Assembly (NCBI GenBank): GCA_037951105.1
Contig: JBAMJV010001350.1
Span: 62,001-126,000 of the forward strand
Direction: 5' to 3'
Source of the DNA: Echinarachnius parma
Taxonomy: Eukaryota; Echinodermata; Echinoidea; Clypeasteroida; Echinarachniidae
DNA length: 64,000 nucleotides
The notes beneath the pieces were generated by a model. The model worked only from the letters and a program-made list of their open reading frames with translations. It searched no databases and was not told the DNA's origin. This document shows positions 27,663-41,758 of the stretch, in pieces (positions within the stretch are counted from its first letter, which is position 1; the number at the start of each line of letters is the position of its first letter). Position numbers and translations under genes: made by a program.

Positions 27663-30600
27663 AACCACCACCATAATCATCATCATCATCCTCATCAGTC
27701 ATCACCATCATCATCATCACCATCATCATCAGTCATCACCATCAACCTCTTCATCGCCATCCTCCTACTCCTACTCTACCTCCTCCTCATCATCCCTCTA
27801 ATCACTAGATCTCACCTGGGTAATCAGCGAGGAGGATGACACACTTGGATGTGTTCTGGCACCAAGGTGGGTAGTACATGCCATTGGTGCACCCCTCCCA
27901 GTCACAGTACCGTCCCCCCTTGGCCTTCCTCCTGGAGCCAGAGGGGGGTGGCTTGACAGTCAGTGCCTCTGCTTCCCTGGTGGACATGGTGAGATAGGGG
28001 GTCAACTGAGACCCTTCTAGCACCCTCCAGTGATCCACTACCAGCCCCTCCCTGACCCATAGAGTGTTGACCAGTGAGGAGGAGACGTACCACCCCAACC
28101 TGCAGGAATAGATTATGTAATAATGATATAAGTTATTAACTATGACACTGGTTATCACACTATTGAGGAGGGTTCAGTTTTAAGACATCTCAATAATTCA
28201 GATAGTAGCTTGACAACAAACCCCAACTTTCCCATTCATGTATGTGACCCTTCCATCTCTTTGTCATGTAATCACTGTTAAGTCAGAATAGTGGTTTGCA
28301 TTTCACAAGCTGAAATTATTGAATAGGTTATATATGTCAGATTTTAAATCTTGTTTTCTGAAAGTGTATACATTCAGCTATTTTCTGTGAACTTTTTCGC
28401 ATCAGGGATTGTGTGGAAATATGTTTTCATTTGATATTGCAAAATTACACCATTTCTGGGAGTTTGAAAGGTATGTAAATTTGCAGAGAATGCCAACATT
28501 TAGATCCTACCTTGCCTGCAGGCCAATAGGTCCAAGATCAAGGATCTCCTTGGTGTTCATCCATGGCTGGAGGCTCAGGGGGTTGTCCAGCCAGACCTGA
28601 GGGTTGATGGATGGAGAGGCAGCATTCCTGGCCACATGGGTAGAGCACCTGAGATCCAACAAGAAATTTACAATTTTAATAGAAGGTAGAAGAGAGTGGC
28701 AAAGAGGATGGAGGGTAAAATTGAATTTACTGGAAGCTAAAGGCACGTTAATGTGCCACTCCTGTACCTTGGTGAATGTGGAGGCACCAGGCACATGGGA
28801 GGAGCACCTGTAACTCAACAAGAAATAGGGTCTTACTTACTAGCAGTTAAAAGAGTTACTAGAGGGTGGCTCATGGTAAATATCTACTGGAGGATACTGG
28901 AGTCTGAAGACAACAAGACCAAGAACCATGGACTCCTTTGTGCCCATTCATGGCTGGAGGCTCAGGGAGTTGTCTAGGCAGACCACAGGGTTGATGGCTG
29001 GAGAGGCAGCATTCCTGGTCACATGGTAGGAGCATCTATGATTCAACAACAAAAGGAGAGTTTTAAGATGGAGGCTCATGGTTAATATCTACTAGAGAAT
29101 AAAGTCTGAAGACAGGGAGTTCTAGAGATAGGTCTACTTTGTGTCCATCCACGGCTGGAGGCTCAGGGGTTGTCAAGCCAGACCTCAGGGTTGAGGATGA
29201 AGTAGGCGCATTATGGGACATTATGGAACACATGGGAGGATCAGCTGCAATTCAACAAGAAAATTGATGTGCTTTAAGCTAGAAAAGAGTTGTAAGAAGG
29301 TGACATACATGACGTGGGTTAACAATCAATCGATGGTCAAGATAAAGTCCTCAGCTGATGATGCAAGATTTGATTACTGCTGAATCACTAGTGTGAGACA
29401 TGACATAATTGTTGGATTAACTTGAACTGGCTGATTCATGTCATCAGCATAAATTATCCCCCATAAATTGCACTGACCCTAACCAGTGATATGCAGGCTG
29501 ATTGAGAAAGTTCTGAATTATACATGAAGAAGGAAGGCATGAAACAGAATATGTAGTTACCCCCTTCATCACTATGCACAAATACTTGCGAAGGAAACAA
29601 TATGCCTTTTCCCAGCTCAGTAGTGAGAGTCTTAACACGTTCTTAAATTACTGTCTTTATTGTTTGCCCATTAACGTTATAAGTGGTTAGCGGAGTTGAA
29701 TATAGTTTTGAGGGGGAAGTAGGGGTGAACCGCAAACATGCACAAACTATGACGGGATGGGTCTACGGAGACTTGTATGGTTTCCTTGAAATAGCCACAA
29801 AAAAACACATTTATGTCTGGAAATGAGTCTAAACTTCAACTCAGATGCGATATTACAATTCCCATTGACGTAACACATGGGACATCAGGTTCCCACATGC
29901 AAGGGGGTAAATCTCAACATGCAAGTGGTAACACAGCCCTATATGGACAGTATGTGAACTATACCGTGCAAAGTTGCACCATAAGCATAAAGTAGGTTTT
30001 AAATGTTTCTTTGTGGGTAATGTTGGGCAAACATGTTTGATGTTTTAGAGTCTGTGTTATTTGCCACACGCCAGGGCCAATGACCCAGAGGGACTGTGCA
30101 TCATCATGACATGTTCTTCAGTCATGACATGGCAGCTCATGTTCTCACTCTTTACATATTAGCCAAGTTCGAATGCACTGTTTTGTATTTTTGAATTGTA
30201 ATATTGTTTCAGTGCTGCAATGATATGCCCTATTAGCATTTCAAGGAATAATTGCTACCATTTACTTTGAACAATTTAATCTTCTTGTTCATATAGTAAT
30301 ATGTACTACTCTTGTTCTCTCTCTTATATTTGGAATGGATGGAAAAGTATTGCAAATGAACTGAACTATCAAACAAACAAACAAATATATACATATTTTG
30401 ATCACTTCTGGGAAAAATATGAAATCAGAAAAGGACATATGTTGAGTTAAATATAGCTGTAGAGAGGTCAATAACCCTTCTTCATTACTAAGAATTGAAG
30501 TTAAAATCTCTCATTACAGGAACATTGTGCTAATTTCCTACATAAATGTCTTCCTAGACCACAAGATTACATCACTGTTTAGACGTTCCATTTAATAGAT

Positions 30601-33600
30601 TCTGAGTGTGACATCGAAGTCAATTTTTAACCTGTTCCCTACTAGATGTTGCAATTCATGTAGAGAGCACCAAACTGGTTTCTCTGGGGAATGGGTTAAC
30701 CTGTTCCCTACTAAATGTTGCAATTCATGTAGATTTAACACAGTGCCGAACTGGTTCCTGTGGGCAATGGGTTAACCTGTTCCCTACTAGATGTTGCAAT
30801 CCATATAGATTTAACACAGGGCCGAACTGGTACTAATAAGCCAATGGGTTAATCAGAAAATAACCTGTCAGTATTCTGACCCTTAATTAACACCATTGAT
30901 GTTTTGTAATTTATCTTGACATTGATCAAGTAAATGAAATACATTTGGCACATTTTCTTATGTGAAAACTAAAACTAGAGTCTCATGCCATACGTTAGAT
31001 GTTATCAAAATTAGAAATATTTCCTCAGTTCAATTTTCTACACTTTGATAGGTTTTACTACAGATTTTCAAGATACATATCAAATTAAAGACATTTGGTT
31101 GCAATTTTGTTCGAGTGAAATGCAAGACCCACTGGAGTGCTGGACTGAAAACAACTTATTTCCAGTAAGTTTCACTCTACATTTGCATTACCGGTACATG
31201 TTTAAAAGAAAATGTGAGTGCAAAATGAATGAATGTATGCATGCATATTCAATGGTTCATGTAAGCATTCACTTCTATCATTTCCTATTAACCCATTCAG
31301 GGCTGGTCCCCAAAATACTTGGGCTAGGGTCTATGGAGAATACATGTTATAGCAAATTCAATCCATCTTGAACGGGTTCAGAAAAAAATAGCTGTTCACC
31401 AAAAACACAACTGCTGTTTATTGTTGACTGCTGGAGGCCTCATGTCCTTTCCTTTGAGATCACATTTTCAGAAAAGGTCTTTCACATTCACGTATATATG
31501 GCACATAAAAACATTTTGTATCTATATTCTAATAACCATAAGAAATATAAACATGTAGGGCTCTAACTTCACGGTTCATACATTTTTGTTCAGCACTCAG
31601 AAACAGTCCTTCCGTTCAATGGAGACAAAGTAGAGAAAAGGTCTTTGCTCTGGAACACTAAATAGAAAGGAAATCTATCAGGAACAGAACAGGTCCAAAT
31701 TGAAGAGGAAAGTGGCCTTCATTTCTGGTTGCGATTTGTGATTTCCATCCCAAGTGGTTTAGTCAAGCTGATATTGATTTCCATCCCAAGTGGTTTAGTC
31801 AAGCTGATATTGCATCCCCAGTGGTTTAGTCAAGCTGATATTGCGAACAGATCAAGGAAAGCAGAGAACAGAAAGTGCGTGGGAAACCTCTTATTCCAAC
31901 ATAAAGTAAACTTTATCATTCAAAACAGAAAAGATCATTCCTATATAAATTGAACGAACTGACTTGGTTTCATTTCATGAAGAAAAGGAGGGCCCAAAAC
32001 TGCTTTACAAGCAAAAACCACTACAGTTGTAACTGAACAAGAGTCAATAATCGGCCTCAGCTTTAATGTATGGCGGGATCTTCATTAAAGGAAAACTTGA
32101 TTATTTACTTCAAATCATAGACAACTAGAAGGCCGACAAAGTCAGCATACCCACGCCTCCCATTAGCCCTGTTCTACCCCTTCGTCGGCCTCAACCCTGT
32201 TTTGCTTACCGATGCATCCTAAAAACATAGTGATCAACCGTTGAACAGAATCCCCCACAACTCCAGGCATAGTAAACTATGCTGACTGGGTATGCCTGCA
32301 GGGAGGGCTTGAAAATGCCGACATCTGTCCAATTTATTGGCGATAAATGTAACATAAATCATGAATTCAAACAAAATAAACTATTACAAACAATAACAGA
32401 TACCTTATCTTCCTGATTCTGCAAACTTTTATGTCCATTTCTCTTGCATAAATATGATTTTAGATCTTTTCATGACAGCTATCTGCCGATTCGCACGTGT
32501 TTTTACTAGCTGCCTGTGTAGTATAGATATGCCTAATATTTATGCATTGCAATATGCACAACACATTACATGCGGGTGTGTACTATGTGTAAGTACATCT
32601 ATTGGCATGGCGTGTGCGCCACGTTGTTTTCTTGAAATGATTTGAGACGGGAGAGACGAGGAGAGACTAGTGTGAGAAGGGAGAGGAGAAGAGAGACTGT
32701 GTGTGTGTGATAAGTACATTAGTGCGTGTGTGCCATCGCGATCGCACGGAGCACAAATAGAAATGCATAGACGGTAGTGCATTATCGGATTTCCCAAAAT
32801 CCGTAACATTTCAGCGCCATTCCGTACTCCCGTAATTGTTGTCAATTTCCGTACCAATAAATACATACTCAAACTTCAAGGTTCCACAGAATTTGCAGGG
32901 GTCAACCAATCATCACCAAAATCTAATCGATTCTTCCATGTCACTATCCAAACATTCCCTGAAAATTTGGTGCAAATCCGTTCACCCGTTCTCTAGTTAT
33001 CTTGTACACAAACAAACAAACAACAAAAAAAAAAAAAAAAAAAAAAAACAAACAAACAAACAAACATACGGAACCCTTTACATAACCCCCTGCCGATTTC
33101 ATCGGCGTGGGTAATAAGATTTGGTAGATACACAAAACATGATCCTTGGATGTGATGTGAACACAGTGTTCAGGGAATAATTTTCCTGGTATCGCATCGC
33201 AATTTGCTATGCATTTTTGCATGATTGCTATAGATACAAAATATCTTTTGTGTAGCAGTTTTCTTCAAAAAAAGTGTACAGAATTTCATTTGAAATATTT
33301 ATCCATCGGTTGAAATCGCTAATCAAATTTGAGGATGAAAATTATTCCCTGGTGTTGCACCAGAACACCACAGATTATGATCCATATTGATCCATTTTGG
33401 AACCTTGAATGTATTAACCGGTTCACTACGAGATTCTGAAATCCCCATAGACTTTGTACATAGCCCACCAGGTTCCCCGTAAGCGAGGGGTTAAAGGGGC
33501 TTTACAAATTATGGATATATTGTTGATTTCATTCAAGTTCGCAGGTGAATTTAAAGGTACTGACTAATTATGCTTAAAGTGATCCAATAACTTTAGACTT

Positions 33601-36600
33601 ATTCTAAAAGTGATACTTGAGACGTCAATCATATATACCAATATTAGAGTGAGATTCTCCTGAGTGATATGTGCTATGTCATAGAAAAGGAACACTCTTT
33701 ACCTATAGTGAAAGTAAAAATGAATGTCAGATTTTATCCCTGACCATTTGCACGCATTATACAAATTTGGATGTTTACTTGGAACGATCATGGTGTCCAA
33801 ATTCTGATACTTTTGACTGCAATTTAAAAGAGTTCTGGAAGTGTGAAAGCTCCAAGTGATTTTGGTTGAATTTTACATTTAGTTAATGGATTACTTTAAT
33901 ATAACAGTTAACCTCTACACCAGATACAATGGACTGAGGCAGAGCTTGACATTTCTTACATGAAGCTAATTATGTGGAAATGTCTTTACACAAAGCAGAG
34001 GAAATGTACTTGCTCCTGGTGGTTCCCGTCTCAGCTTAATTAAGGAGGAAATGACTGGTGGAAGTGGGCTGATTATGAGTCTGTCACTTGTAGATGTTCA
34101 CACAATGCAGGCTTCTGACTCATCACATCATATGGGGATGCTCTTTAATCCAGTCAGGGCAAAGTGGGTTTAACCCGCTCCCTTCAAGTTTGAAATCCCC
34201 ATAGACTTTGCACATAGCCCACCAGGTTACTGTAGGCAAGGGGTTAACTGGTTGTGAACTATGACTGAGATACAACGGGCTTAGTTATATGGAAAATGAA
34301 ATGTTCTACAAAAATGAGAATATTTTTCTTCAATTAAGTTTGTTAATCTGTTTCAGGTTAATCAGTAACTGTTAACCCCTTGCCTTCAGGAACCTGGTGG
34401 GCTTTTCAAGTTTATCCATGGGTATTTCATAATCTTAACGGGAACTTGTTAAAATTTGTATTATGTAACTTATCAATGTCATTCTGCGTTTACAGGAATG
34501 ATATAATTCATAACATAACAGTTAAAGGACCTAAAGAATACAACGTACTTTGGCACTTATTCCATAGTTGATGACTTGTAAAATAGGTCTGCCGAACAAA
34601 AATCCATGAAAATAAACACAGTAGTGATTTAAGACTAATTTCCTGATGCCAAATCTCATTTAGCAGCCAGTTTACGCCCCACCCACATTTAGGGTCCAGA
34701 ATCGGCAGCGTGATTGACATGTGATTGACAATTCATTGGCTTACGTCATGACGCGTCATCTACAGAATTTAGTCAGTCAGTTCTCATACCATTCATTGTC
34801 CAACAGTATGCCTATTTACCTACAGTGTATTTCACATAGTGCAGTATACAAATACATTGCAGAGCAAATCAGCCAATAATTTGTTTTCATGAAAACATTG
34901 TTGATACTGGTGTGTGTAATTGGTACAAATTCAACATTTTCTGTGATCTGTCTAAAATCCCCAATTATCTTTATGAGTCATCAAGTAACATTAATATCCC
35001 ATTCAGGACTGGTTCCGAAAGTACTTGGGTTGGGGTCTATGGAGAGTGTATACCTGAAATCAATCAGTCTTGAATGGATTAATATTTCTGGGCTGGTTTA
35101 CCTGTAGGCAGGGCTCCACACTCGTACTGGCCCACTGGCCCCGGGCAAGTGAAATTGCACTTTATACAAAAATGTATAAAAGTCATATTTTGGTGGCCCG
35201 ATCGGCAAAGCAGATTTTCAACTTGACATTGACCATATTAGACAAATCTTGTTTTCTTCCATGTCATGCTTCAATTATGATCACAGGATTGATCAAGAAA
35301 GAGTGATATTTTGAATTGTAAAAAGATAACTCTTTTGGGCCACCAGGAAGAGGGAGGAATTAATTTCACTGGTCCGACCGGACCGGGCCAGTGACAATCA
35401 AGGTAAGTGTGGAGCACTGCTATTATTAGGTGTGGGGTAATTGGGGGTACCAGGCAGACAAATTGTTTAAATTACCACCTGGGAATCTTCAAAATCTCTT
35501 TGAGTTATCATCTTATCAAATACCCAGTAAATCTGTTCAGACATCTCATAAAGAGTTTGTCAATAAATGTCAGAAAATGGTATTGGTAATGTCTCTGGGA
35601 CATGGTTGGGATTGGTTATCTGTCTTGCCTACACTTCTCTGATCTAGCGGATACCTGACATGTCAAGTATTTCCTGGATGCGCATTCAAGTATCATGTAT
35701 GTAGATACAAAGATCATGACTCAACCAATCTCAACATCGCCCGCAAATTTGCCATTTCTCAATCGCACCCTTGGGGTCTCCCATAATTTCTCAAAAGGAA
35801 GAGCGATTAAATGTCACAATATAATCTGAATGATTGAGACCATTTGTAAACAGACTCAAGTTTAAATTTTTTCAGAAAAATGCAAGCGTAGATTACACGT
35901 AAAAATGTGAGTTATTCTTACATTGATAACATGATAATCATCTCGGCTAATTTAAACCAGTCTCAGTCTTTTCACACATCAAGAGTTAGACCTTAGTATG
36001 TAAGATATTACCTAACCCGGGAAGGTTTTAATATCAGATTTGTTTGCAAACTGTGAATTTCCGAGCTTTAGTGGATGTCAAGAAATTCCTAGCTTCTAAA
36101 TTAAAGAGTACCACCACCCAAAAGTAATATTCTTATTATAGAAAGGTAACATCTTTAGTATTCCATTCCTTCAACAAGGTTACAAAAATATGTTTTCAGA
36201 AAAAATATATAATTGGAAACGCATCACCATTCTCAACCATGCGTTCATGCGGTCTGAATGAGAAGACTATATTTGTGTGCGTAGCCAGAGCGCTCTGTGC
36301 AGAGCGAACGAATCATCCGGGATTCTATTGACGTACGCGCGAATAGCATTGGCGCACTCACAAATGTATGGCCTGTATGGAACCAGTAAATAGCAGTGGT
36401 TCCGTAAGCGGTGGAAATTAATTGCTTTGTTTATGAATTACACGACCCTTTGCAAAATGTTGGGTATCTATTTGATATCACAAAACGGTACCAAAACATG
36501 TAATAATGTGTTGTCCTTTGCCTGGTGATCCCCTTTAAGTCAGTCGTTTGAATTCCTTTGTGCCTATAACATGGATGCACCACTGAGTAATGACAAACCA

Positions 36601-39600
36601 GAGAGGTGGGAGGACCAAACCATGTATGGCACTGATGTGGCAATAAGAGAAGTATCAGGGCCAAAGAAACATCTTTCATTATTATTGGTAAGTCACAGGA
36701 TAAGATGGCAAAATTGCAACCTGATATCTGTTATTTAAAAGCAGAACAAGAAATGCTGAAGTGGCCATATGCCTGAGAATGACTGTATTTTATGAAAGCC
36801 CATCACTTCATGCCGGTGTTTTTACCTGAGACTGGATGGACAAGACTAATAATATTTTAACATTTCATTGCTAAAATTGTCAATTTTAAGGCAATTTATT
36901 GCTGATTCTTCACATTTCCAGATGAGCTTCCCATATATTATTTAATTTTATGAAGAAAACAGCAGATATCAAAAATGTTTGCTTAAAGGTAGTGTATCTG
37001 CTTTGGAAGCATGTATTATTTCCAAGTTCTAAACTTCTCAAGCTTCCTATTATATAGCAATTATCTTGCAATTTTGAGCTTATTGGCTTTCATAGCAGGA
37101 TAGTATCTTTCCGACAATGGTTATTTAGCTTTAAACAGCGTGTTGACGATGCACGGTGTGATCCTGATTATGGGGGATAGGAGTTTGATGGGAGAAGTAA
37201 ACACATGTAAAGGGAAATATGGGGAGCGAGTGTCATGTTCCTAGATGTCTATCTTGCCATGCAGGAAGGCAGAGGTGTCTTTATGAGGACAGGGGCAGAC
37301 GCAGCTTCAAGGATCAAAACACCTTGGGGATTCCATGCTCTTTACGCTCAGTATTTGCTAATAATCAACATGTGCTGCGAATATTTGTTAATCTAGTGGG
37401 TGTGAAGAGTGATGAGATGATGATGAAATATCTATGAAAAAAATGATGACGTTGAGATGATAATGAAATATCGATGAAAGAATGAACGAATTATGATTGA
37501 TGATGATGATGATGATGATGGTGATGAGGATGATGTCTATGATGATGATGGTAATGATGATGATGATGATGATGATAATGATGAAATCTACATCTCATAC
37601 ACAATACAATAGAGATAAGGAAGTGAAATGACCAATTAAATGGAGCCCACATTAACACGTTAATCAATTCTCGCTATCTTAAATAGGTCCGAAAATCTCG
37701 AAATTCGCGAGACGAGACTTTTTTCCACTTTGCGGGTCGTCACTCCCACTTCCGGTTCCGGCACGGCGCGCGTGCGCATCATTCGCACACGCTCGAAATG
37801 GATGCAATCAGCATAACTCACACAAAATATAATGCATTAATTAAAAGCTATCGACCACACGTCTCAAATGCGTTTGTATGCAGTACATGTATACAGATCC
37901 CGGGCCGGTTACGGAAAAAATAAACGCCTCCCGCGCGCCGCACACATGCACACGACGTGTCCACGCAGTAGTCAGGAAGTTGGTATGACTAAAAGCTTTC
38001 CCACAATTCCATGCGTGTTTTCGGGATTTCGATCGGATTTCGAGATAATCGCTATTTGGGGTAGCGAGAATTGATACTAAGAACATTAATATGTCAAACA
38101 AAACAGTTTAAAAAGTCAGCAGTTTTCATTTAAACTAAACTGGGCTCCAAAAGAAACTTATCACGTTTTCAGAGCGACGCACATTGAAATCCAAAGCATA
38201 AAAATGAATCATATTTGGGCATAGATTAGCTGTCATACCCCTTAGCAAGCTCATCTAAAAAAAATATGATTGCTTTAGTCTACAAAGCATAAAATAAGGT
38301 GATATCGCAAGAGATAATTTTTCAAAAATCACAGAAACTGCTCGCCTTCCAGGCACAGAGCTCGGTGCGGACAATAGCCTAGTAGTTACATAACCCACTT
38401 TGAAGTTGAATGAATAGCTATTGAAGGTTCTGAATAGACCGCCTTTTGTGGAGGTTCGCAGCGAGCAGTTTCTGTGATTTTTTGAAAATGACCTGTAATG
38501 ATTCCATCGCATTTTTCTCATTTTTTGTAAAAGCAAACTTTTATTTTTTAGGATATGCTTCATAAGGAGAATGATAGCTTATATGTGTCTAAATATGATT
38601 CAATTTGATGCTATGGATTTTAGTGTGTGTCGCTCTGAAAAAGTGATAAGTTTCTTTTGGAACCTAGTTTAGTTAGCAACAAATTGTCATGATCTTCATT
38701 ATCAGGAAACAAAGGTGATAAAATAAACAGTGAAGGATAATAATTAATCCTGGGAAAGACCCCACCTGTCAAATCTAAAGGTAAACCTTAATTAATTAAC
38801 TTCTAATATTTACACAATGTCTGATACAAGTCTTCAGCACACAGTATAGTTTTCATTTTAAACAGACACTGATATGAGTAGAATTATCTGAACAAATTTT
38901 TTCTAGAGAATTTAGCATTTTCAAATTCATGAATAAGGCCATGAAAAATAAATGGTTGGATTGGCGTAACCCGCCCGCCCCTAAAAATACCGGCGCTAAT
39001 GCACGCCGACCCTAGAAGTTTTTTCTGAATTTTATTTTTTTTAAAATAATTAAAATAAATAAATAAAAAAATTAAAAATTGCAATAGAATTTGCAATTGC
39101 GATGTGTTATGTGTGTGTTTTTGTGTATTTGTGCGAAGAAAAAAAATTTTAAAAATCCCTACCGACCTACCCTAATTTTTGGTTGCCCGTTACGCCAATC
39201 AAACAATTTTTTTTTTTTGGCCTAAGGTCAACTTTTTTATGATGTCAAATGAATACCTTCTCTACCTATAAAAAGTTAAGCTTGGTATGAAAATGCATGT
39301 GCATTTATATCAAACTCTGCCTTGAAATAAGACTAGCAAATCTAGAAGAGAGAACATGTGAAGAGGGGGTTCTGGTCTATTGGTCCATGGACCCTACTCC
39401 ATGATTGGTCACAGCTCCACTCTTTGATATCGGCCCGGGTTCCAATCTTGGCTGCGTCTATCGGATGGTGAAGATAAAGGGCGGTCCCAGACGTAAATAA
39501 TCATAATTGATTGAACGCATCTGCAAAACCATATACAGTAACCAACCAACCACTTATTCAATTAACAAGTTACTCGCAAATGCAACTGTATCATTCAATC

Positions 39601-41708
39601 TAATTAGATCCAATTATGACCACGTCTGTGCGTTAATCCACATGACTATTACAAATGTCAACAATAAAGTATAAATAGAACTGTCAACAAACAAATTATA
39701 ATCATATAATTCCCTTGAGGACTCACTAGACTGATCCTAATATATCATGTAGCTGGAGTCTCTCATGAAATAATTATATCTAAGATAAGTATGTTATTGT
39801 TTAAGAAGACAGTATAACCCAGGTTACTCTACAGGAACTTGCAGTCCTCATGCCTCCTCTTGAAACTAGTCCAAAATATTCCCAAAAAGGACACTCTGGT
39901 AATATTTGTAATACAGTGAAACCTCAATACCCGGGGGGGGTACTCAGATTATAGTCGGACGGGGGTGTGCGGCTGAGACCTCCAAACCCATACCCACATC
40001 TAAGGGTCCTTTTGCGAAAAATGGACCCATGTCTAAGGATTTTTTCCGGCTGCGGTGCATGTTTTTGGTGTATTTCCCGCAAATGTTGTGGTTTTAAGTT
40101 AGCGAGCGTAGCGAGCTTGAAAAATTTTGCAATTTCACATCGGCAAATCCCAAAATCCCGTATAAAAAAGGGGAAATATGAAAAAAGGGACCCATGTCTA
40201 AGGATTTTTTTGATGAAAAGAGGACCCATGTCTAAGGATCTTTCTTGAAAAAGTCACCCTTCCCAGCGGCACATCCCCGTATACCCAATATACGTGAGTA
40301 CCCCCCCCCCCCCCCCCCCCCCCCCCCGGGCCTCAATATAACAAGCACCTTGGGCCCAGTGAATTTACATTGTTATATTAGATTTCTTGTTGAATCAGGG
40401 CTTAAAAAATAATAAACTACATAAAATATGGACCTGTGAAATTACCAGTTATCAGTTACCTCCTTACAAATACAAAGAAGTACCACTGTGATATTTTACC
40501 TTAAATATATGAACAAACAGATCCGTCGAACAAATTATATATTATCAAAAATAATATCGCTAGTGATATTGTCTCGCAATGTATGGTCAACAAGGGATCT
40601 AAAAGATCACGACGTTTCGTGCGCCGCTGCAACACTTCGTCAGGTGATAGAATCTAATGTAAGCAAGCGTGTTTTATACTCTACGAGCGGCTCCAAAAAT
40701 ATACATTATATATTGATTGTTGTATTATTTCCAAGTTAAAGGGGTAGTACAGTTTTGGTACTTAGGCTGAACTTTAGTAACCAAAACCTGCACAGTAACA
40801 TTACAAACTAATAGATATAACTCCACCATGCTCGAAAGGTATACAAAATTACAAACGACTAAGTAAAATGCCTGTTATCATTCAAAAAGAGCCATTAAAA
40901 CACAAGAGGGCGCTCTCTAAAAAGGCATTGGTTTCAACCATTTTTCATACAAAATTATGCATGTGATGTTTTGTTGAAATAATGATTAAATAGAGAGATC
41001 ATCAACAACTAATTAAAAACCACTTTTGAAATTTTTTGAAAAAGTGTAAGCATTTTTTTAATTTATTTTTTAAATCATCAAATTAATTTGGGGCCCAAGT
41101 TAATTACGATCAGATATATTTATTGATATTTCAGCCATTTCTGAACCGATTTTGACCAAATAAAGTTTATTCTGCCATTAAAATTGCATGTTCTTTCAAA
41201 TTCGACACTCAGTTTTTTTATTACCTCACAAAAAAATTGTGTTGTGCAGCGCCCTCTCTACCAAAACTGAACTACCCCTTTAATGTTTATTAAAGAATAG
41301 CAATGTAGTTGCATCTATAGTATAAGACAAGAGCCACACATTTTCAAGTGACTGCACTGTCGTGTAAGAGGGCACTATTCACAAAGCTCACAGTAGGGAC
41401 TTACCGTAAAACTCCGTGTATAAGACGCACTCGTGTATAAAACGCACCCCCAACTTTCTATAAAAAAAAAACATTATTATTTTATTTTATTTTTATTTTT
41501 TTTAGAATATTTTTTTTTCATGAATATTCATATATTCATGAGGTAGCAATGCTCATTAAATATGCAAAATACTAAATTCATTAATAACTTTTTTGTTGAG
41601 AAAAATGTATAACCACTGTTTAGAAAATTGAATATTAAATGAGTGCTGCTACTCATGAATATCTGAATATGCATTAAACATGACTACCGGGTGTCCCCAA
41701 AACAAAAT

Positions 41709-41758
<50 letters not shown>

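Noticed and set aside
27373..27839. Poly-Asp, poly-Met/Val and poly-His open frames
   Set aside because: They are artefacts of the CAT/ATC microsatellite.
32540..32872. 110-codon minus-strand frame
   Set aside because: It includes a GAGA/GTGT low-complexity stretch and lies within a probable repeat element, with no protein features.
37663..38075. CpG-rich block as promoter of the receptor gene
   Set aside because: It lies between exons 1 and 2 and is bounded by inverted repeats, so a transposon explains it better.
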